From the IMG/VR virus record IMGVR_UViG_3300009432_001002, positions 1 through 26,000 of that record: a DNA stretch of 26,000 nt. One strand, written 5' to 3'. Origin of the DNA: a virus. The notes beneath the pieces are model-generated. The model searched no databases. It worked only from the letters and a program-made list of their open reading frames with translations, and was not told the DNA's origin. The position numbers and the translations under genes are program-made. Positions 1 through 6,955 of the stretch are shown one piece after another (the first letter of the stretch is position 1; each line of letters starts with the position of its first letter).

Positions 1-468
1 TATCTCACCCATAGCAGCAGAATCTAATATCAATGCACTTATATTTACATAATTAGCAGGGTCTCTACCAATGATCGTTGTGAGTGTGTTTATGATATTA
101 GCTTCGTAAAATGCTGATTCACTATAGTGCCCAAAAGCCGCAGCATTATCTATTACCTTGTGTAGTGAAGATAAGACCTGTGAAGTGTTAGCCATAGCTG
201 TGGCATTCTTTGCTATCTCTTTAATAGGTTCAGCGTTTAACTCTGTGGTATTCTCAAATACTATCTCAATGGCTTTTTCACTTGCGTTTATGGCAGTCAT
301 GGTAATGGGGTTTCCCGCCATTCTACGCGCCATATGCCTAGTGCTTAACATTGCTCCGAACTCCGCTTTTTTTGCCTCTGAGCCTGATAAGATAGTTTCC
401 AAAGCTGGTCCTAATGTGGTTTGCCCTTCTACGCCTTGTAGTAGGTTGATTGCCCTTAATGATCCCAT
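1..468 (-). CDS. Structural or tail-associated protein, C-terminus cut off by the window edge
   Basis: I read 156 codons without a stop from an ATG at 468 (MGSLRAINLLQGVEG...) to the window edge, so the C-terminus is missing. The protein is Ala, Asn, Thr and Ile-rich and looks helical. It has no signal peptide or membrane segment, and I recognise no enzyme motif. It is the last visible gene of the minus-strand late operon and lies just after the collagen-like protein (stop at 481, a 12-base gap). That position suggests a tail, fibre or baseplate component. This role is inferred from context only. The plus-strand reading of the same bases is a shadow, because all neighbours are minus-strand and closely spaced. 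Confidence 0.75.
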   Translation of the reverse strand, partial: MGSLRAINLLQGVEGQTTLGPALETILSGSEAKKAEFGAMLSTRHMARRMAGNPITMTAINASEKAIEIVFENTTELNAEPIKEIAKNATAMANTSQVLSSLHKVIDNAAAFGHYSESAFYEANIINTLTTIIGRDPANYVNISALILDSAAMGEI

Positions 469-480
469 AAGTATTATGTT

Positions 481-1017
481 TTAATATGTGTTAAATCTTA
501 ATTGTTCGTCTTCCATCCATTCCCAAAGAACGGCATTGGAAAACATATTTTGTGCTGCAGTCCAATCATGAGCTGGAACAGTCATTATCCACTGACCTAT
601 TGGTGTAACTCCATCCCCAGAATCTAATACCTCGAAAGCAGTTTCATCATCATCTACAAAATCAAATGAAGGGTTAAACTGAAACTTTCCTAAATTAGGA
701 ATCATAATAACATCATCCGTTGAAGGATTGGTAGCTGGAGTTCTTAATGTAGCTCTAAGACTATAAGCTAACTGGGTGAGGTTTAAAGCTCCATCTACTC
801 CATCTGCTCCGTCATTTCCATTTGCTCCGTCTGCTCCATCTACTCCTTCGATATATCTGTCTGTGTGTATTGCTTCAATCCCTGTAACGCTCCAGTCGAT
901 ATGTTTGGATTCATTAGCTTCATGTGTGCCTAAGTCGGTTATAGCTTGTGCCGCTTGTGTTGTTAATGCGGTAGCTGCTGCTGCTGCTGCTATTAATGCG
1001 TCTGATTCCACTGACAT
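481..1017 (-). CDS. Collagen-like tail fibre or appendage protein
   Basis: The protein has 178 residues. Residues 1-45 are Ala-rich and helical (many GCA/GCT codons). A short run of collagen-type triplets follows at about residues 58-77 (GVD GAD GAN GND GAD GVD), then a mixed C-terminal domain ending in WEWMEDEQLRFNTY. Collagen-like Gly-X-Y segments are common in phage tail fibres, where they form trimeric stalks. The order of helical head, short stalk and globular tip fits such a subunit. It sits in the distal late operon between a 57-residue gene and another likely structural gene. The short triplet run is clear; the fibre role is inferred. The plus-strand frame opposite is an artefact of the repetitive Gly/Ala coding. 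Confidence 0.75.
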   Translation of the reverse strand: MSVESDALIAAAAAATALTTQAAQAITDLGTHEANESKHIDWSVTGIEAIHTDRYIEGVDGADGANGNDGADGVDGALNLTQLAYSLRATLRTPATNPSTDDVIMIPNLGKFQFNPSFDFVDDDETAFEVLDSGDGVTPIGQWIMTVPAHDWTAAQNMFSNAVLWEWMEDEQLRFNTY

Positions 1018-1018
1018 A

Positions 1019-1192
1019 TTATTTGTTTAAAATAGTGTTTACAAGAGTACTTAAATGAGTTAAAAACATTGTCTGCGTTTCAACCTGATGCTTAACCACT
1101 ACCGCTGATACAGTCAAAGACTCACGCAAATTTGCAGCGGAGTCCGAAACCTCAGTTGTTAAAAGCGCTAATTCTTCTGCTACTGTTGGCAT
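1019..1192 (-). CDS. Small hypothetical protein in tail-fibre gene cluster
   Basis: I read a 57-residue frame starting MPTVAEELALL and ending LVNTILNK at a TAA stop. It exactly fills the gap between the NPHNVT fibre-like gene (stop at 1194) and the collagen-like gene (start at 1017). Its ATG overlaps the boundary of the preceding gene within a few bases, as in the rest of the operon. The protein is helical with many Thr, Val and Leu residues. It has no hydrophobic stretch long enough to be a confident membrane span. It may be a small fibre subunit or coiled-coil adaptor. The function is unknown; the coding call rests on packing, strand and an uninterrupted frame. Confidence 0.65.
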   Translation of the reverse strand: MPTVAEELALLTTEVSDSAANLRESLTVSAVVVKHQVETQTMFLTHLSTLVNTILNK

Positions 1193-1193
1193 G

Positions 1194-1835
1194 TTATTGG
1201 TTTTTTAGTGCGGTGTCCATGTGAAAATTAAAGTTTCTTATATCCATTCTTGATTGGTGTATCAAGTGAGATACGCTAACAAGTTCGTAATCCTCAACTG
1301 AATCAACCTTACCCGCAATCTCATCTGTAAAATCTACATTGGGTACTTCACTTAACCCAACCTGAGTTTTTGTTACGTTGTGGGGATTAAGGGTATTTGA
1401 TAAATGGTCGAGTAGACTTCCCTTATTTGACTCAATCCAAGTGACTGCATTGTCATAAGCAGTCTTTAATAAATCAGTTAAATCATTCTTTGTTAATGAA
1501 TACCCGGTAACCTTGTCAACCTTTAATGAGAGATTATCGGTAACTGTTTTTTGGTCTACCGACCCATCGGCGTTACTTCCTAATAAGTTATAAAGTTTCA
1601 TTTTACCTGACAAAGTAGGAAGAGCATAAGGTACCACCCCTCTTTCTACTTCAATGGTAACAATTTTTATTTCTTGCGGAACTTCAATTATGTTATTAAT
1701 AATTGTAGAGTTAACCTCGATTTCTGTGGGGCTACTAGGTGGCGATATATTTATTTCAACGGTTGAATTTACCCCCTCAATTGTGATTACGGGTTCATTT
1801 ACTATGGTGGTTACTTCTATAGTAATATCACTCAT
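1194..1835 (-). CDS. Tail fibre-like protein with NPHNVT motif
   Basis: The protein has 213 residues. The first 65 or so are dense in Ile, Val, Thr and Glu, consistent with a beta-rich assembly domain. At about residues 145-170 it carries HLSNTLNPHNVTKTQVGL, a hallmark of many phage tail fibre and baseplate proteins (NPHnVTk-QVGL-nV-N). The motif is usually found just upstream of a receptor-binding or trimerisation region. Here only about 45 residues follow it, so the fibre is short or assembled from several subunits encoded by adjacent small genes. The ATG at 1835 overlaps the end of the 118-residue gene by 8 bases, suggesting translational coupling. Confidence 0.8.
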   Translation of the reverse strand: MSDITIEVTTIVNEPVITIEGVNSTVEINISPPSSPTEIEVNSTIINNIIEVPQEIKIVTIEVERGVVPYALPTLSGKMKLYNLLGSNADGSVDQKTVTDNLSLKVDKVTGYSLTKNDLTDLLKTAYDNAVTWIESNKGSLLDHLSNTLNPHNVTKTQVGLSEVPNVDFTDEIAGKVDSVEDYELVSVSHLIHQSRMDIRNFNFHMDTALKNQ

Positions 1836-2184
1836 CGTCTGTTGTATCTTGGTCTATTGAAAATTGCCCTTTGAAGTAGGTTCTTATGATCCCACTTGCG
1901 AAAGTAAATTGAGCATCATAGAAATATATTTGAGCATCCCAATCATTAATGTGTTCGTCTATGGTAAATTGTCCTGCGGTTGGATCATTAATAGTAATAC
2001 CGCCATTTTTTGTAGATGCTAGAGTGTGGTAGAGTACTCCGACATTAGAACCTATTCTAAACTGCATTTTTATGACAACGCCCGTTAAATCAATAACTAC
2101 ACCATCCTCTTTAATTGTAAAGACTGTTGCGTCAAAGGTATCTCCTTTATAGTGGTTGGGTATATTGTGAATTCCAGGGTTCAT
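1828..2184 (-). CDS. Phage structural protein, possible BppU-like N-terminal beta domain
   Basis: The protein has 118 residues. The pattern GDTFDATVFTI...DLTGVVIKMQFR...GGITINDP...GQFTID resembles small immunoglobulin-like or BppU-N-type domains of phage baseplates and fibres: a polarisation strand, an 'IDLTG..I..Q.R' strand pair and an 'GxFxI' strand. This is a resemblance I recognise by eye, not an alignment. It lies between an unassigned head-tail gene and the NPHNVT fibre-like gene, which suits a baseplate or fibre-adaptor role. The ATG at 2184 follows a 56-base gap that shows no clear promoter. Confidence 0.6.
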   Translation of the reverse strand: MNPGIHNIPNHYKGDTFDATVFTIKEDGVVIDLTGVVIKMQFRIGSNVGVLYHTLASTKNGGITINDPTAGQFTIDEHINDWDAQIYFYDAQFTFASGIIRTYFKGQFSIDQDTTDDE

Positions 2185-2240
2185 TTTTCGGGAATGAAGT
2201 TAATATAAATTGATTTAGTATTGTAATTTGGGCCTAGGTT

Positions 2241-2942
2241 TTAATTAGAGACTACTAAGCTATCCTGCATTAATACCTCTTCTAATTCTATCTGTAATGT
2301 AATTTCATTTATTAATGCCACAGCATCTTCTTCTATTGGGCATTCCGTTTCATAAACATCAGGAAATAAGAACCTATAAATTTTTTCTATAACCCCTTCT
2401 TGTTTGTTCGATGAATCAAAGTTACCAAGATTTTCATAAAAGAAATTACCCGCGGGTTGTAAGAGAATTTCAGGCCATACTGGGATGTACCCCCGCCTAC
2501 CAAGTGCATTAGATAATAAAGCATTCTGCATAACCATATGTAATGCTGTTGAACCCACTATGTGCACGTTAACCTCATAGGTTGATGATTGAGTAGGTAG
2601 CTTAACCCTATTATATGCATCACCCGCCTCATTTAATTCAAATGAAGCCGTAGGATCTAAACCTAGATCTCCAGGAAGAAACCCATAAGGATCTATAACA
2701 ATCCGGGGAGTTTGTTTATTACCCTTGAATTGGGAATTAGAATGTCCTATAAGTAATACTCCAAACTTATCCCCAGAACCCGTGGTGATTAATTTATTCG
2801 CTGTAGAGTAATCAGACCTTCCTGCACCCGTGGTTAAATCAAATAAAGTTCTATCTGGAGCATAACCGTATTCCGTTAGTGACCTATCTATAGCATGGAA
2901 TATACTCCTATCTAAAATTTGTTGTGTTAATGATAATGCCAT
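2241..2942 (-). CDS. Unassigned virion protein of the head-tail region
   Basis: The protein has 233 residues with no membrane segment and no enzyme motif I recognise. The middle is Gly/Asn/Pro-rich and probably beta (residues 60-120). The C-terminus is acidic and helical (EEDAVALINEITLQIELEEVL). It follows the HK97 gp10-like gene directly: the start and the upstream stop share base 2942. It precedes the fibre genes. In phage gene order this slot often holds a tail terminator, tail tube or adaptor protein, but nothing in the sequence decides between these. The function is inferred from position only. Confidence 0.6.
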   Translation of the reverse strand: MALSLTQQILDRSIFHAIDRSLTEYGYAPDRTLFDLTTGAGRSDYSTANKLITTGSGDKFGVLLIGHSNSQFKGNKQTPRIVIDPYGFLPGDLGLDPTASFELNEAGDAYNRVKLPTQSSTYEVNVHIVGSTALHMVMQNALLSNALGRRGYIPVWPEILLQPAGNFFYENLGNFDSSNKQEGVIEKIYRFLFPDVYETECPIEEDAVALINEITLQIELEEVLMQDSLVVSN

Positions 2943-3505
2943 TAGAATAATTTTGTTCTGATGTTGTGTCTCTTTCTTAATTCATATGCTATAGATGCTA
3001 TCATCATAGCTTTAACTTTTTTCTGCCCACCAAATAATTTAAAGGTTTCTTTCCATAAAGGTCGGGCGGGTATTTTACCATCTCTACTACCAGTTTCTAA
3101 TACAGAAGCATATTGAGCAATGGTAAAGTTAGAACCCTTACCAGTTTTAGGGTTTTTAGCTCCTTTCTTTATTCCAACATGCCATTGATCTTTCTTTTTG
3201 AATAGTTTTACAGATCTATAATAATAACCATAAAATACAAATGGAGATGGATCAAAACCCAAAGCAATTTTCCTATCGATGGTACTTTGAGCTAATTTTG
3301 GAAATGCAAATTTTGATCCTCCGTCCTGTATGTTAGATCTGACCATACGGTAGAACTTTGTTGCAGCCTTCTTTGAAGATCGGTTATAAGCTGTATGTAT
3401 GAGATTATCCAGGTCATAAACCAATTTATGTAATTTAGCCCAATCACCAATGGGTTTTACTACTACATGGAATTTCTTATTGCTAAGCCCCTTCCTCTTA
3501 TTCAT
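2942..3505 (-). CDS. HK97 gp10-like head-tail joining / tail completion protein
   Basis: The protein has 187 residues and is basic. The segment VLETGSRDGKIPARPLWKETF (about 136-156) matches the 'G....PARPFLRPA' region typical of HK97 gp10-like neck and tail-completion proteins. The N-terminal helix with repeated Lys and Arg is also usual for that family. It lies in the expected place, after a short connector candidate and before the next tail-region gene, and shares a base with both neighbours' ends. The family call is by motif and gene order; the exact fit was not tested by alignment. Confidence 0.65.
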   Translation of the reverse strand: MNKRKGLSNKKFHVVVKPIGDWAKLHKLVYDLDNLIHTAYNRSSKKAATKFYRMVRSNIQDGGSKFAFPKLAQSTIDRKIALGFDPSPFVFYGYYYRSVKLFKKKDQWHVGIKKGAKNPKTGKGSNFTIAQYASVLETGSRDGKIPARPLWKETFKLFGGQKKVKAMMIASIAYELRKRHNIRTKLF

Positions 3506-3969
3506 TAGTAAATTGAATCAGTGGTGTCTTTCTCTTCTCGCTTGAGGATAATATACTGTAATAATGGTTCATCAGATGCCTGTGCGGTTTGAGATTCTCC
3601 GAGGGCTTTATATTCCTGACCCTTTAATATGAATCTGTCATGGCCTGGGTCAAAATCTAAGAATCCGTCCCCATTGGTAAGGTTATTATCTTTCAGATAT
3701 TTTATGTTCAGGTATAATAAGGTATTCTGTTTATCAACTTCACCTGATGAGGTATTCTTAGTAGATGGCCATGTTCTATAATCATTATATTGTAATAGGC
3801 CTTTTAGGATTAGAACGGTATATGAATCTGGGGTATCTTCTCCATGTGGATCTAATCCTCCTTTTACTACTCTTCTAAGGGTAATTTCTTGTTGGAATGC
3901 ATCTTCATGGAATTCATTAACTACATTCTTATAATCAATCCAATCATTATTATCTACATAATTAGGCAT
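3505..3969 (-). CDS. Probable head-closure / head-tail connector protein
   Basis: The protein has 154 residues. It has a beta-rich centre (EITLRRVVKGGLD, YTVLILKGLLQYND, NTLLYLNIKYLKD) and a C-terminal segment (DRFILKGQEYKALGESQT...LLQYIILKRE) that looks like the small beta-barrel of phage head-closure or stopper proteins. There 'F.i.G..Y.v....' strands alternate with loops. It sits between the PKD-domain protein and the gp10-like protein, the usual place for this function. It begins one base before the preceding stop ends (3969/3970). The assignment is structural inference by eye plus gene order. Confidence 0.55.
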   Translation of the reverse strand: MPNYVDNNDWIDYKNVVNEFHEDAFQQEITLRRVVKGGLDPHGEDTPDSYTVLILKGLLQYNDYRTWPSTKNTSSGEVDKQNTLLYLNIKYLKDNNLTNGDGFLDFDPGHDRFILKGQEYKALGESQTAQASDEPLLQYIILKREEKDTTDSIY

Positions 3970-4752
3970 TTAGGCTTGGGATGAGGTATTAGATGAGGCA
4001 TTACATGGTTCGCAATCTGGTTGAACTATTGTACCGATAATTGGAGGTATTACTACCTTTATTTTTCCGCATATCTCGGGTATGTAAATATTCAATCTTA
4101 ATGCCAAAGAACATATACTATTAATGATGGCCCCTAATCCCCCGGCAGAGGATAATGAAGAGGATGAAGATGAAGACTCAGAATCCCCATACCATTCAAC
4201 TTCTGTTGGGCCTGTTACAATTTTCTTAACGGATTTTGTTGCAGATGATCCACCATTGTTATTTGCAACTATAGAAGCATTAGCTTGTTGTATGAGTATA
4301 TCATAGGCAGCCAATGCCGCAATAAGGGTATTTTCTAGTGGTTCATAGTAGAACTCATTATAGATATTACCAATTTCAATTTCATGTTTAACTAGAGGAT
4401 GAATAAATAGCTGCTGTTTTTGCAGTAAACCTGATAACTCTAGTGTATCATATATAACATTAGGTGGTATATACTGATTGATCAGGGTATATATACTTTG
4501 AGATAATACTGGCCCAACATTAGAAACTCCAATAGGGAATGACACCGTAGAGGTGCCATCACCATTAGTTACCACCAATGTCACAATATAAAATCCATTC
4601 CTACCATAGTCAATGAGTGGGTCTTGGACAACTGACGTTACTCCGTTTCCAAAATCCCAAGCCCAAGTTGTAGGACCGTTCGATGATAAATCATTGAACT
4701 GGATTATTTGTTCTGTTGGTGAATAATTAAAGTTTGCTATAGGCTGGGCCAT
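3970..4752 (-). CDS. PKD-domain virion protein with poly-Ser linker
   Basis: The protein has 260 residues. Residues 1-85 form a PKD/Ig-like domain: ANFNYSPTEQIIQFNDLSS, then the signature WAWDFGNG (canonical WDFGDG), then GFYIVTLVVTNGDGTST. A helical middle follows (about 90-165). Next is a linker with a run of Ser around residues 190-200 (SESSSSSSSLSS). The C-terminus is Cys and Ser-containing (CEPCNASSNTSS). PKD and Ig-like domains decorate phage capsids and tails and may bind host surface glycans. The helical part could be the head-tail adaptor, giving an adaptor with an Ig-type decoration. The domain call is strong; the virion role is inferred from position. Confidence 0.7.
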   Translation of the reverse strand: MAQPIANFNYSPTEQIIQFNDLSSNGPTTWAWDFGNGVTSVVQDPLIDYGRNGFYIVTLVVTNGDGTSTVSFPIGVSNVGPVLSQSIYTLINQYIPPNVIYDTLELSGLLQKQQLFIHPLVKHEIEIGNIYNEFYYEPLENTLIAALAAYDILIQQANASIVANNNGGSSATKSVKKIVTGPTEVEWYGDSESSSSSSSLSSAGGLGAIINSICSLALRLNIYIPEICGKIKVVIPPIIGTIVQPDCEPCNASSNTSSQA

Positions 4753-4773
4753 TATTAAAATTTAAGTGGTTTA

Positions 4774-5268
4774 TTATACGAATAAACTTTGAGCATAGGT
4801 AACTAACTGATCTTTCTCTAGTTTTTTCAATTCTGCTTCGGTTAAATCCATATCAAGTTCAATTGAATTCCCGATTAACCATTCCAATATATCCTTCTTA
4901 TTAGCAGGTATATCTTCAAGTGTTAAATCTTCCTCTTCCTCTTCCTCTTCCTCTTCCTCTTCCTCTTCCTCTTCCGGACAATCCTTAACCAATTTTAATT
5001 TATTAATCTTAGCCTCGGCAATCTTTTCAAATTTGGTTTTTTGATTTTCTAAATATTCTTGGTAGGTATCGAATTCTTCTTGGGTAGCGAATTCTAAGTG
5101 ACCACCTCTTAAGGCATCCTTAGTTAATTTGCTCGCCATTTGTTTTGGAGTTAAGCTCGCAACTTGGTTGGGAACTAACTTCACTTTAGAAATTGGGTCA
5201 TAGAAAGAAGAAGCCTTCTCCCCAAGAACAATAAATCTAGGTTGTTTGTTGGTATTTTTTTTAGCCAT
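4774..5268 (-). CDS. Head-region protein with poly-Glu tract and possible LEM/HeH-like C-terminus
   Basis: The protein has 164 residues. The N-terminal half (FIVLGEKASSFYDPISKVKLVPNQ) resembles small phage head proteins of unknown role. At about residues 98-112 there are 15 consecutive Glu residues, encoded by eight perfect copies of a six-base repeat. The C-terminal 50 residues (NKKDILEWLIGN...LTEAELKKLEKDQLVTYAQ) have the helix-extended-helix look of LEM/HeH or Rho-N-like domains found in phage head-completion proteins. It is the first gene after the MCP terminator, so it is probably read through at a reduced level or has its own promoter, which I could not see. Confidence 0.65.
   Translation of the reverse strand: MAKKNTNKQPRFIVLGEKASSFYDPISKVKLVPNQVASLTPKQMASKLTKDALRGGHLEFATQEEFDTYQEYLENQKTKFEKIAEAKINKLKLVKDCPEEEEEEEEEEEEEEEDLTLEDIPANKKDILEWLIGNSIELDMDLTEAELKKLEKDQLVTYAQSLFV
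4928..4975. repeat. Hexanucleotide microsatellite (TCTTCC)8 inside poly-Glu gene
   Basis: There are eight uninterrupted TCTTCC units (48 bases), reading GAA GAG on the coding minus strand. Because the unit is six bases long, gain or loss of a unit adds or removes two Glu residues without a frameshift. Confidence 0.95.
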
Positions 5269-5301
5269 TATCTGGGATTATTATTTTATATTAATAGAAC
5301 T

Positions 5302-5336
5302 AAAAAGGGCAAGCCCAATTGGATTTGCCCTTTTTT
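5302..5336 (-). terminator. Intrinsic terminator after the major capsid gene
   Basis: An 11 bp perfect stem, AAAAAGGGCAA (5302-5312) with TTGCCCTTTTT (5325-5335), encloses a 12-base loop. On the minus strand the stem ends in a run of T after a GC core, 23 bases past the capsid stop. The stem is A/T-flanked on both sides, so it could work in either direction. All genes here are minus-strand, so it probably stops or attenuates transcription after the capsid gene and lets the upstream head proteins be made in excess. Confidence 0.85.
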
Positions 5337-5358
5337 ATAGAATTCGTGGAATTAATTG

Positions 5359-6471
5359 TTACCCAATTAATACATTCTGAGCAGCATCAGCATCTAGGTA
5401 ATCAGGGAACCCATCTGTAGCAAAGTCTACTGATTTATCCAAGATTAATACTGAGTCAGACATGATCTTTGCAAAACCAGTGGTTAAACTTACATAGAAA
5501 GCCTCGGTTTGATTAGAAACGATCTTTTCAGATTCTAACATAAGAGGTACTGAGTTAAATTTAACCAATGCCATAGAAGGATCTACCATGATCTCTTGAT
5601 CGGCAGGTACATTCCCATGGATAAAATAACTGGCACTATTCGGTACTGGAGTTTTCAAATCTAAGTTTGCTTCGGTAGGCCCGGAGTTTTGTCTTAGTTT
5701 AAATTCATCCATATCCAAAGTGTCAAGGGCTGATGTTTCAGAACCAATGATTACATTTGGAGTTCTACCTAACCTAGACATTCTAATCCAGATTCTAAGC
5801 ATATCTCTATAAGCTTTAGTACCTGGAGTAGTTACCCCGATAATTGGTGCAGATTCTGATCCATCAGATTGCTCACCGTTTATAAGTGTATTTATTGCTA
5901 ATACATCTAAACCATGTCCTAACTTAACTCCAAAATCTCTAAGGAATATAGATACAACATCCAGTGATACATATTTCTTTACTTCATATGTAATCTTAAT
6001 ACCTCTTGCCATTTTCCATAAAGATATTTCCTTCTGACCATATGAAATGGTTCCAAGTGAGATTGTCTCACCTTCAGCGGTTCTCTTAGGAGTAGCATCA
6101 GACATATTAATATGAGGCATGATAGCTTTTAATCCATCTAACTGTTGCTCTGAAGCAGTGATGGCATTCCAGATTGGAGATGTTCTTAAACCTGTTAAGA
6201 TAGCCTCCCTAAAGATTTCAGGAATTATCCAAGATACATCCGCTTGACCTACTGTGTAGATGTTTTCGATTGTATCAACCGATGGATCTATTCCGATATC
6301 TGCTAGGAAAGAATCCATAGTCATATCATCATCTTCAAATTGTTCTCGGGCGGTTTCAATAAAAGAAGCATCCACAGGATTATCTTTATCTGATCTGAAA
6401 CCATCGGCCATTCTCACAGTTTCCTGGATCTTGCCAACAAATTTTGACTTTTCGTATTTTTCAATATTCAT
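5359..6471 (-). CDS. Major capsid protein (HK97-fold, probable)
   Basis: The protein has 370 residues, a usual size for an HK97-fold capsid protein without a long cleaved scaffold. It has an acidic helical N-terminal region (1-60). A segment DVSWIIPEIFREAILTGLRTSPIWN (about 78-102) is typical of the N-arm/E-loop start. Long beta-rich stretches follow (LWKMARGIKITYEVKKYVSLDVV) and the end is DFPDYLDADAAQNVLIG-like. It follows the protease-scaffold and decoration genes and is followed by a strong terminator, both expected for the capsid gene. No motif by itself proves the fold. The call rests on size, order and the terminator. Confidence 0.8.
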   Translation of the reverse strand: MNIEKYEKSKFVGKIQETVRMADGFRSDKDNPVDASFIETAREQFEDDDMTMDSFLADIGIDPSVDTIENIYTVGQADVSWIIPEIFREAILTGLRTSPIWNAITASEQQLDGLKAIMPHINMSDATPKRTAEGETISLGTISYGQKEISLWKMARGIKITYEVKKYVSLDVVSIFLRDFGVKLGHGLDVLAINTLINGEQSDGSESAPIIGVTTPGTKAYRDMLRIWIRMSRLGRTPNVIIGSETSALDTLDMDEFKLRQNSGPTEANLDLKTPVPNSASYFIHGNVPADQEIMVDPSMALVKFNSVPLMLESEKIVSNQTEAFYVSLTTGFAKIMSDSVLILDKSVDFATDGFPDYLDADAAQNVLIG

Positions 6472-6493
6472 TATTATGATTTTTTGCAGTTAA

Positions 6494-6931
6494 TTATCCT
6501 GCGATTACTATTCTACAATTTTCGGTATCTGCTACCGGCTCCATTACCCACCCAAGCATATTGGCTGCAGTCAGTGCATCCGCTTGTGAGATCTGGTGGT
6601 ATGAGGTTATATTAGGTTCTACCAGGGCAGTTCCTAAATGAGCAGGACCAGCATTCAATGCTCCTTCTGCTATTCCATAGACCGTACAGAACCCCTTAGC
6701 CATATAAGTACATACCGTACCTTCGGCAGCATTATGTGTTGAGATTCCAACCATTAATCTGACATTGTCAGCGGCAACTAATGGGGTTAAATGTCCTGTT
6801 GCAGGATCTAATTTTACTGGCTGGCCTCTTTTTATAGAAGCACCAGCAAGCACAGTAGCAGCATTGTGCAGTTTGTGCGATTCGGATTTAAAGATTACCT
6901 CTTTATCCGTACTTGTAATTATTTTAGGCAT
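6494..6931 (-). CDS. Capsid decoration / stabilising protein (DUF2190-like)
   Basis: The protein has 145 residues, is Ala/Gly/Val/Thr-rich and beta-like, with no Trp until residue 128. Features such as ASIKRGQPVKLDPATGHLTPL, LMVGISTHNAAEGT and ILGWVMEP-type strands recall the DUF2190 and lambda gpD-like decoration proteins encoded next to the capsid gene in many phages: a 'G.pV.ld...g.v..a...-.-iGia....-aGe.v.V...G' pattern. It lies 22 bases upstream of the capsid gene. Decoration proteins cement capsomers after expansion. I am fairly confident of the family type but did not align it. Confidence 0.7.
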   Translation of the reverse strand: MPKIITSTDKEVIFKSESHKLHNAATVLAGASIKRGQPVKLDPATGHLTPLVAADNVRLMVGISTHNAAEGTVCTYMAKGFCTVYGIAEGALNAGPAHLGTALVEPNITSYHQISQADALTAANMLGWVMEPVADTENCRIVIAG

Positions 6932-6955
6932 TACTTCTTTTGGATTTGTGGTGGA

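Noticed and set aside
158-484. Plus-strand frame of 108 residues with hydrophobic segments
   Set aside because: It is opposite to an open minus-strand frame (1-468) that agrees in strand and spacing with the whole late operon.
776-1030. Plus-strand Pro/Ser/Ala-rich frame of 84 residues
   Set aside because: It is the antisense reading of the Gly-X-Y and Ala repeats of the collagen-like gene.
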